A stretch of 37,888 nt of DNA, taken from assembly GCA_008933705.1 (NCBI GenBank), contig WBUN01000047.1:1-37888 (forward strand). Direction: 5' to 3'. Under the pieces are notes generated by a model. That model saw only the letters and a list, made by a program, of their open reading frames with translations. It made no database searches and was not told the DNA's origin. The DNA comes from Hyphomicrobiaceae bacterium. GTDB taxonomy: Bacteria; Pseudomonadota; Alphaproteobacteria; Rhizobiales; Hyphomicrobiaceae. Below, piece after piece: positions 33,494 through 37,888 of the stretch. Numbering within the stretch: the stretch's first letter is position 1; every line of letters starts with the position of its first letter. The position numbers and the translations under genes were made by a program.

Positions 33494-33976
33494 ATGCGCC
33501 TCATCGTTGCCGCCGTCGGCCGCCTGAAGGACGGTGCGGAGCGCGAGCTGCTTGAGCGATACCGCGGCCGGTTCGAGCCTTTGGCCAGGCGGCTTGGCTT
33601 CGCGCCGGTCGTCTGGCACGAGATCGGGGAAAGCCGTGTCTCTTCGCCCGACAAGCGCAAGGCCCAGGAGGGCGAGGCGCTGCTCAAGCTCGCCCGCGAT
33701 GCCGATCCTTTGATTGCCCTCGACGAGCATGGGCGGATGCTCACCAGCGCCACCTTTGCGCAGGTCCTTGCCAGGGCGAGAGACGACGGCTCCAAGGCAG
33801 CCGCCATTCTGATCGGCGGTCCCGACGGCCATGCTCCGGCCGTGCTCGCGGCGGCCAAGCTCACGCTTTCGCTCGGCGCCATCACTCTGCCGCATGCACT
33901 CGCCCGCGTCGTTCTGGCGGAGCAGCTCTATCGCGCCGCCACCATCCTGTCCGGGCACCCGTATCATCGCGCGTGA
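33494..33976 (+). CDS. rlmH: 23S rRNA pseudouridine-1915 N3-methyltransferase
   Basis: SPOUT-class methyltransferase acting on pseudouridine 1915 of helix 69 in 70S ribosomes. The 160 residues show the N-terminal MRLIVAAVGRLKDGAE, the knot segment AILIGGPDGH, and the C-terminal LSLGAITLPHALARVVLAEQ with ending SGHPYHRA, all diagnostic. GGGGAG stands seven bases upstream of the ATG. Its stop is six bases from the stop of the convergent small gene at 33983. Confidence 0.97.
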   Translation: MRLIVAAVGRLKDGAERELLERYRGRFEPLARRLGFAPVVWHEIGESRVSSPDKRKAQEGEALLKLARDADPLIALDEHGRMLTSATFAQVLARARDDGSKAAAILIGGPDGHAPAVLAAAKLTLSLGAITLPHALARVVLAEQLYRAATILSGHPYHRA

Positions 33977-33982
33977 GAGGCC

Positions 33983-34333
33983 TCACCGCAGTCCCCAGCG
34001 TCTGCCCAGCGGCGTCATGGACACCCTTGCAATATGGCAAAGCTCTGCCGGCAGGCCTGGCCGGACCGCGCGCGGTCGCACGCGCACGCGACCGAGCCTC
34101 TCGGCCTCCTCGATGGCAGCCTTCAGCCGATCTGGGGGCAATGCCATGCGCCGGATGAGGGCGCGAATATCGCAACCTCCGCCATCGAATTCGAGCACCC
34201 GGAGCAGATCGTAGGCATCGGCCGATAGCTGCGCCCGGTGTGGTGGTGGCGTTGCGTGCTGCACGGGCGAACCGCCTCGCAGGCTTTGGCCTTGAGGGTT
34301 TGGGAAGATGAGGGAGCAGGGGGCACAAGGCAC
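33983..34333 (-). CDS. Hypothetical protein, possibly winged-helix-like
   Basis: 116 codons, not recognised. The last ~80 residues (from LSADAYDLLRVLEFDG through RALIRRMALPPDRLKAAIEE, then RVSMTPLGRRWGLR) have the rhythm of a small winged-helix domain: three helices and a final strand-turn ending in a TPLGRR-like motif. Codon choice in that part resembles the neighbouring genes. The first ~35 residues are low in complexity, and the start at 34333 has no clear ribosome-binding site, so the gene may begin further in. It converges tightly on rlmH, which supports it being real. DNA binding is only a guess from the pattern. Confidence 0.45.
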   Translation of the reverse strand: MPCAPCSLIFPNPQGQSLRGGSPVQHATPPPHRAQLSADAYDLLRVLEFDGGGCDIRALIRRMALPPDRLKAAIEEAERLGRVRVRPRAVRPGLPAELCHIARVSMTPLGRRWGLR

Positions 34334-34596
34334 CGCGGCTCTGGGTTTGCAAGAATGCGCCTTGCGCCCTCCTGCCGCTGCCGACGAGTCCCATGTGCGC
34401 GGGCCAGAACGAGCCTGCTGGCGTCACTCCACGGGGGGCACGTTGCGCGTGCTCTCGGTGCAGCCCCCGGCTCGCACTGTCGAGACGCCTCGCGATCAGC
34501 GCCCCTCGTTGAGTCAGGGCGCGTGCATCTTCGCACGTGCCGCAGCACCGGGGATTGGCGCGCTTTGCACTTCCCACGCCCATGGTGAACGCTCCT

Positions 34597-34676
34597 TTCC
34601 GGTTCGAACGCTCCTCCGTGGTGAGCCCGTCGAACCACGGCCGGCGTGGCCGCCCTTCGACGAGCTCAGGGCGGAG
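34597..34676. repeat. 80-base palindromic intergenic repeat, copy 1
   Basis: Nearly identical to 34932-35012. Contains CCGTGGT/ACCACGG (34616-34622 and 34634-34640) and a larger dyad in which TGAGCCCGTCGAA (34622-34634) pairs with TTCGACGAGCTCA (34656-34668) with one mismatch, extended by CCGCCC/GGGCGG elements. The TTCGAC..GCTCAGGGCG theme is, from memory, a widespread REP-like element of proteobacteria. Confidence 0.85.
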
Positions 34677-34772
34677 CGCGGTATGCGACGCGGGAATGAC
34701 GTCCGTGTCGGACGATCGGTTCGGATTTCACTGCGATGGCGAGGCACTCGCGAGCCCCACCCACCAGCGTCA

Positions 34773-34790
34773 CCCCCGCGAAGGCGGGGG
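34773..34790. repeat. Small GC-rich hairpin of the widespread CCCGC/GCGGG type, copy 1
   Basis: CCCCCGC-GAAG-GCGGGGG, a 7-bp stem with a 4-base loop. It is the reverse-strand relative of the hairpin at 34893-34910 and lies inside the repeat-rich spacer. Confidence 0.75.
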
Positions 34791-34892
34791 GCCAGTGCAC
34801 CGGGCCGCGCGGGTCACATTCCCCGCAGAGCACACCCGCAGCCACGCGCCCACTCCAACGGCGCGCACACCTCTGCTGATCTGTGATCTGGG

Positions 34893-34910
34893 TTCCCGCC
34901 TTCGCGGGAA
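34893..34910. repeat. Small GC-rich hairpin of the widespread CCCGC/GCGGG type, copy 2
   Basis: TTCCCGC-CTTC-GCGGGAA, a 7-bp stem with a 4-base loop, followed by TGACGTCA. The same GCGGGAATGACGTC string recurs in part at 34690-34703, a third remnant. Confidence 0.75.
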
Positions 34911-34931
34911 TGACGTCACGTGAGGTTCCCC

Positions 34932-35012
34932 TTCCGGCTCGAACGCTCCTCCGTGGTGAGCCCGTCGAACCACGGCCGGCGCGGCCGCCCTTCGACTTGG
35001 CTCAGGGCGGAG
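34932..35012. repeat. 81-base palindromic intergenic repeat, copy 2
   Basis: Matches copy 1 except at a few positions (a T/C change near the start, a T/C change in the middle, and TTGG for GA near GCTCAGGGCGGAG). Same orientation as copy 1, 255 bases between the copies. Confidence 0.85.
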
Positions 35013-35040
35013 CCAGGGTCAGACCCCCGTTAGCACGTGT

Positions 35041-35074
35041 TCTCCGCCGTGGTGAGCCTGTCGAACCACGCGGC
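35041..35074. repeat. Partial third copy of the palindromic repeat
   Basis: Carries the left part only: CTCCGCCGTGGTGAGCC, then TGTCGAACCACG. The right half with TTCGAC..GCTCA is missing. It ends 17 bases before the stop codon of the VOC gene. Confidence 0.7.
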
Positions 35075-35090
35075 CTCCCACGGTCAAAAC

Positions 35091-35468
35091 TCACCCCTTC
35101 GGAAACGTCACGGCCTCGATCTTGTTGCCGTCGGGGTCCTTGATGAAGGCGCCATAGTAGGTGGTCATCGCCGCCTGGCGCGGGCCCGGCGCGCCGTCGC
35201 TGCGGCCGCCGGCATCGAGCGCCGCCACATGGAACGCGCGCACCTCGTCCTCGCTGGCGGCGCGCAGGCACACGTGCATGCCCGTGTCGGCCGGAATCGG
35301 CGCCATGCCGGGGCGCGCGTTCAGCCAAAACTCCGGATACTTCTTGCCGAAGCCGACGGTGGCCGGGCGCTCGACAAGGCGTGCGTATCCCAGGGGCGCC
35401 AGCACGCGCTCGTAAAAGGCGGCGCCGGCGGCCAAGTCGCGCACGGGGATGGACACGTGATCGATCAT
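35091..35468 (-). CDS. VOC (glyoxalase/bleomycin resistance fold) family protein
   Basis: 125-residue protein with one pair of beta-alpha-beta-beta-beta modules. It opens with MIDHVSIPVRDLAAGAAFYE (His4 a likely metal ligand), has HVCLRAASEDEVRAFH in the middle and ends with YYGAFIKDPDGNKIEAVTF, where the Glu is the usual last ligand. Members include glyoxalases, dioxygenases and resistance proteins; the activity of this one cannot be stated. GGAGG precedes the ATG. It follows glyS on the same strand after 19 bases and is probably co-transcribed. Confidence 0.92.
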   Translation of the reverse strand: MIDHVSIPVRDLAAGAAFYERVLAPLGYARLVERPATVGFGKKYPEFWLNARPGMAPIPADTGMHVCLRAASEDEVRAFHVAALDAGGRSDGAPGPRQAAMTTYYGAFIKDPDGNKIEAVTFPKG

Positions 35469-35487
35469 GGCTCTTGCCTCCCCCCAA

Positions 35488-37656
35488 CTATCCCGCGATC
35501 CTGGAAAAATCCGCCACGTTGAGCGTCGCCGCGCGGATCTCTGACAGCAGCGCCAGACGGTTGGCGCGCAGCCGGGCGTCGTCGGCGTTGACGGTCACCC
35601 TGTCGAAGAAAGCATCCACCGGCGCGCGCAGCTCGGCCAGCGCCCGCATGGCGCCAGCGAAGCTCTCCACGTTGATGGCAGCCGCGGTGTCGGCCTTCAC
35701 CTTCTGGATGGCCTCGTGCAGCACCATCTCCTCGCGCTCGCGCAAATGACCAGGATCGGCGGTGCCGGCGTAGCTCGTCTTGTCCTTCTTCTCCTCGTCG
35801 CGCAGGATGTTGGTGGCGCGCTTGACGCCGATCAGCAGGTTGGCGCCGTCGTCGGTCCTGAGGAACTCGCCGAGCGCCTCCACCCGCTTCACGATCAGCG
35901 CCAAATCGTCCTGGCCGCCGAGCGAGAACACCGCGTCGATCAGATCGTGCCGCGCCCCCTTCTCACGCAGGTGCACCTTCAGGCGGTCGGCGAAGAAGGC
36001 GAGGAGGTCAACCGAGTTCGACGACACTTGTCGTCCATTCCAACTCACTAGAGCGCGGCCAACCCCGTGCACGAACGGGCCACCAGCCTTTCGTTTCTCG
36101 GCGATCGCGACTGCGGTCGCCGATTTCTCCACCAAGTCGGCTGCTCGCTCGAATATTGGAATAAGCGGCAACCGCAGATCATTCTCCAGCACGATGCGGA
36201 TCACGCCCAGCGCCGCGCGCCGGAGCTGGTAGGGATCGCCCGAGCCGGTCGGCTTCTCGCCGATCGCCCAGAAGCCCACCAGCGTGTCGAGCTTGTCGGC
36301 CAGCGCCACGGCCACCGCCACCGCGTCGCCCTCCTCCACCCTGGGCACCGTGTCGTTCGGCCCCTTGGGCTTGTAGTGCAGCTCGATGGCGCGAGCGATC
36401 TCCGGCTTGGTGCCGGCGGCCTCCGCATAGTAGCGGCCCATCAGCCCTTGCAGCTCGGGGAACTCTCCCACCATCCCCGACACGAGGTCGGCCTTGCACA
36501 ATTGCGCCGCGCGCCGCGCATCCTCCGGCACCGCGTCCACCGAGCCCGCGATCTGGTAGGCAAGCTCCGCGATGCGCTCCACCCGCTCCTTCTGCGAGCC
36601 CAGCTTCTCATGGAAGGTGATGCCGCCGAGCGCGCTCGCCATCTCGTCGAGCGGCTTCTTCAGGTCCTGCTCCCAGAAGAACTTGGCGTCCGACAGCCGC
36701 GCGCGGATCACCTTCTCGTTGCCGGCGATGATCTCCGCCCCGCCGTCCTTGGCGAGGAGGTTGGACACGAGCAGGAAGCGGTTGGCGAGCTTGCCCGTCT
36801 TGGGGTCCTTGAGCGAGAAGCACTTCTGATGCTGCTTCATGGAGGTGATCAGGCATTCGGCCGGCACGGCCAGGAACGCCTCGTCGAAATGGCCCATCAG
36901 CACGGTCGGCCACTCGGTCAGCCCGGCGTTCTCGTTGAGCAGCGCCTCGTCCTCGACGAGGGCCAGCTTGTGCTTCTTGGCCAACTCGCGCGCCTGCGCG
37001 CCGATCAGCGCCGCGCGCTCGGCCGCATCGAGGATGACCTTGTGGCTCTTGAGGCCCTTGGCGTAGCCGGCGGCGCTCTCCACCTCGAACGGCGCATTGC
37101 CGTGGAAGCGATGGCCGCGCGTGGTCCTGCCGCTCTCCACCTCCTCGATGGCAAACGGCACAACCTTGCCGTCGAGCAGGCACACGATCGCGTGCAGCGG
37201 CCGCACCCACGTCGTGCGGCCGGCACCCCAGCGCATCGACTTCGGCCAGGGGAACCTGGCCGCCACCTCGGGCACCACCTCGGCGATGATCTCGCCCGCC
37301 TTGCGGCCGGGCTTCTCGATCTTCGCCACGTAGAAGTCGCCCTTCTTGGCGTCCGTGACGACCTGCGCGTCGCCGATCGACTTGAGGCCCGCCGCCTTGA
37401 GGAAGCCGGCGATGGCGGGCTCCGGCGCGCCGACGCGCGGGCCCTTGCGCTCCTCGCTGATGCCCGGCGATTTCGCCGGCAGCCCTTCCAGCACCAGCGT
37501 CAGCCGGCGCGGGGTGGCATAGGCCCTGGCCTCGCCGGCGGCGAGCCCCTGCGCCTTCAGCCCTTCGGTGACAAGCCGCTTCAGATCCTCCGCCGCGCGC
37601 CCCTGCATGCGCGCCGGGATCTCCTCGGAAAACAGCTCCAGCAGCAGCTCAGCCAT
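35488..37656 (-). CDS. glyS: Glycyl-tRNA synthetase beta subunit
   Basis: Beta subunit of the alpha2-beta2 bacterial glycyl-tRNA synthetase, which provides tRNA recognition while the alpha subunit (GlyQ) activates glycine. 722 residues, slightly above the usual ~690. It begins with [17 protein letters not shown], continues with FPKSMRWG-type sequence ([19 protein letters not shown]) and [13 protein letters not shown], and ends in an anticodon-binding-like helical domain ([19 protein letters not shown]). The start at 37656 matches the family N-terminus. The frame remains open to 37818 through a repeat and is not coding. glyQ would be expected further upstream, beyond the right edge. Confidence 0.96.
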   Translation of the reverse strand: MAELLLELFSEEIPARMQGRAAEDLKRLVTEGLKAQGLAAGEARAYATPRRLTLVLEGLPAKSPGISEERKGPRVGAPEPAIAGFLKAAGLKSIGDAQVVTDAKKGDFYVAKIEKPGRKAGEIIAEVVPEVAARFPWPKSMRWGAGRTTWVRPLHAIVCLLDGKVVPFAIEEVESGRTTRGHRFHGNAPFEVESAAGYAKGLKSHKVILDAAERAALIGAQARELAKKHKLALVEDEALLNENAGLTEWPTVLMGHFDEAFLAVPAECLITSMKQHQKCFSLKDPKTGKLANRFLLVSNLLAKDGGAEIIAGNEKVIRARLSDAKFFWEQDLKKPLDEMASALGGITFHEKLGSQKERVERIAELAYQIAGSVDAVPEDARRAAQLCKADLVSGMVGEFPELQGLMGRYYAEAAGTKPEIARAIELHYKPKGPNDTVPRVEEGDAVAVAVALADKLDTLVGFWAIGEKPTGSGDPYQLRRAALGVIRIVLENDLRLPLIPIFERAADLVEKSATAVAIAEKRKAGGPFVHGVGRALVSWNGRQVSSNSVDLLAFFADRLKVHLREKGARHDLIDAVFSLGGQDDLALIVKRVEALGEFLRTDDGANLLIGVKRATNILRDEEKKDKTSYAGTADPGHLREREEMVLHEAIQKVKADTAAAINVESFAGAMRALAELRAPVDAFFDRVTVNADDARLRANRLALLSEIRAATLNVADFSRIAG

Positions 37657-37669
37657 TGTGTGTCTCCGA

Positions 37670-37723
37670 CGCTTTCCGCGAACGCCGACGAGATTCCCCT
37701 CCCCCTTGTGGGGAGGGGTTAGG
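37670..37723. repeat. 54-base direct repeat, copy 1, upstream of glyS
   Basis: Identical over 54 bases to 37835-37888. Contains CCCCTCCCC-CTTGT-GGGGAGGGG, a 9-bp stem with a 5-base loop. It begins 14 bases before the glyS start codon, so it lies in the glyS leader. Confidence 0.9.
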
Positions 37724-37834
37724 GGTGGGGGGAACCCCGACCGCAGATGGTCTGCCATCCCCCACGTCATGTTGAAGACACGCCTTCGGCGTGATGGGGG
37801 AGGGAATTCGTGCTCCATCCGTCGGTAGCGTTGT

Positions 37835-37888
37835 CGCTTTCCGCGAACGCCGACGAGATTCCCCTCCCCCTTGTGGGGAGGGGTTAGG
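37835..37888. repeat. 54-base direct repeat, copy 2, at the right window edge
   Basis: Exact second copy, same orientation, 111 bases after the first ends. It runs into the window end, so the true length may be greater. The sequence between the copies (37724-37834) holds a CACGCC/GGCGTG hairpin and C-rich and G-rich complementary stretches. Confidence 0.9.

Larger units (their letters stand above)
34334..35090. other. 757-base repeat-rich spacer
   Basis: No convincing gene. The right two thirds hold two near-identical ~80-base repeats, a partial third copy, and two GC-rich hairpins of the CCCGCCTTCGCGGG type, annotated separately. The left part (34334-34596) shows nothing I can interpret. 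Open frames here are chance frames through repeats. Confidence 0.6.

Noticed and set aside
34600-34612. tRNA T-loop-like string GGTTCGAACG
   Set aside because: It is part of the 80-base palindromic repeat, recurs in altered form at 34936, and no acceptor, anticodon or D-arm can be built around it. No tRNA was found in the window.
36067-37722. 551-codon open frame on the plus strand
   Set aside because: Antisense to glyS and rich in Arg/His/Leu with no motif.
1-37888. Defence island, prophage or biosynthetic gene cluster
   Set aside because: No integrase, restriction, toxin-antitoxin, capsid, NRPS/PKS or comparable genes were recognised. Most of the window is ordinary chromosomal housekeeping.

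Overview
The window looks like a chromosomal segment of a GC-rich alphaproteobacterium, most likely of the order Hyphomicrobiales (Rhizobiales). The strongest argument is the gene order pckA / chvI-chvG-hprK-EIIA(Man)-HPr / ahcY (8539-18750), a neighbourhood characteristic of that order. A short HPr kinase without the N-terminal domain, the nadD-rsfS-rlmH run and abundant intergenic palindromes agree with this. No phage, transposase, CRISPR array, rRNA or tRNA was recognised. Genus and species cannot be called from the sequence alone.

Layout. 1-5227: the 3' part of an Mrp/ApbC iron-sulfur scaffold ATPase with a C-terminal DUF971 domain, converging on a spermidine operon (speD-speE) that lies behind an AsmA-family gene. 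5453-8527: an isoprenylcysteine-methyltransferase-like membrane protein, a secreted metallo-beta-lactamase-fold protein, a gamma-carbonic-anhydrase-like protein, pyrE and a small membrane protein. 8539-18750: the central carbon and cell-envelope signalling block, with PEP carboxykinase, the ChvG/ChvI two-component system, the incomplete PTS (HprK, EIIA, HPr) and S-adenosylhomocysteine hydrolase. It is interrupted by two genes that I do not regard as part of the usual core: a HugZ-like protein between pckA and chvI, and an orphan TadG-like von Willebrand protein between HPr and ahcY, next to a conspicuous AT-rich island.

18778-23272: a redox-accessory locus. A DUF3305 protein, a DUF3306 protein fused to a GNAT acetyltransferase, and divergently a 684-residue multi-cluster iron-sulfur protein whose parts recall HdrA, ferredoxin and MvhD, followed by an enoyl-CoA hydratase. 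23298-29623: a glutathione transferase, a GYF-domain membrane protein, ndk, a DinB-fold protein, a molybdopterin oxidoreductase and a Rid-family protein. 29823-31647: a periplasmic pair of sorbosone/glucose-dehydrogenase-like enzyme and dihaem cytochrome c.

31644-31955 holds the most striking non-coding structure: four consecutive long imperfect palindromes. All share one architecture (outer stem, three-base one-sided bulge, inner stem), occur in alternating orientation and carry compensatory stem changes. 32094-33976 is nadD-rsfS-rlmH. 34334-35090 is a repeat-rich spacer. 35091-37656 is glyS plus a glyoxalase-fold gene, and the window ends in one copy of a 54-base direct repeat whose other copy lies just upstream of glyS.

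All coordinates and motifs were read by eye. Family assignments are from memory of conserved motifs; no database search was run.
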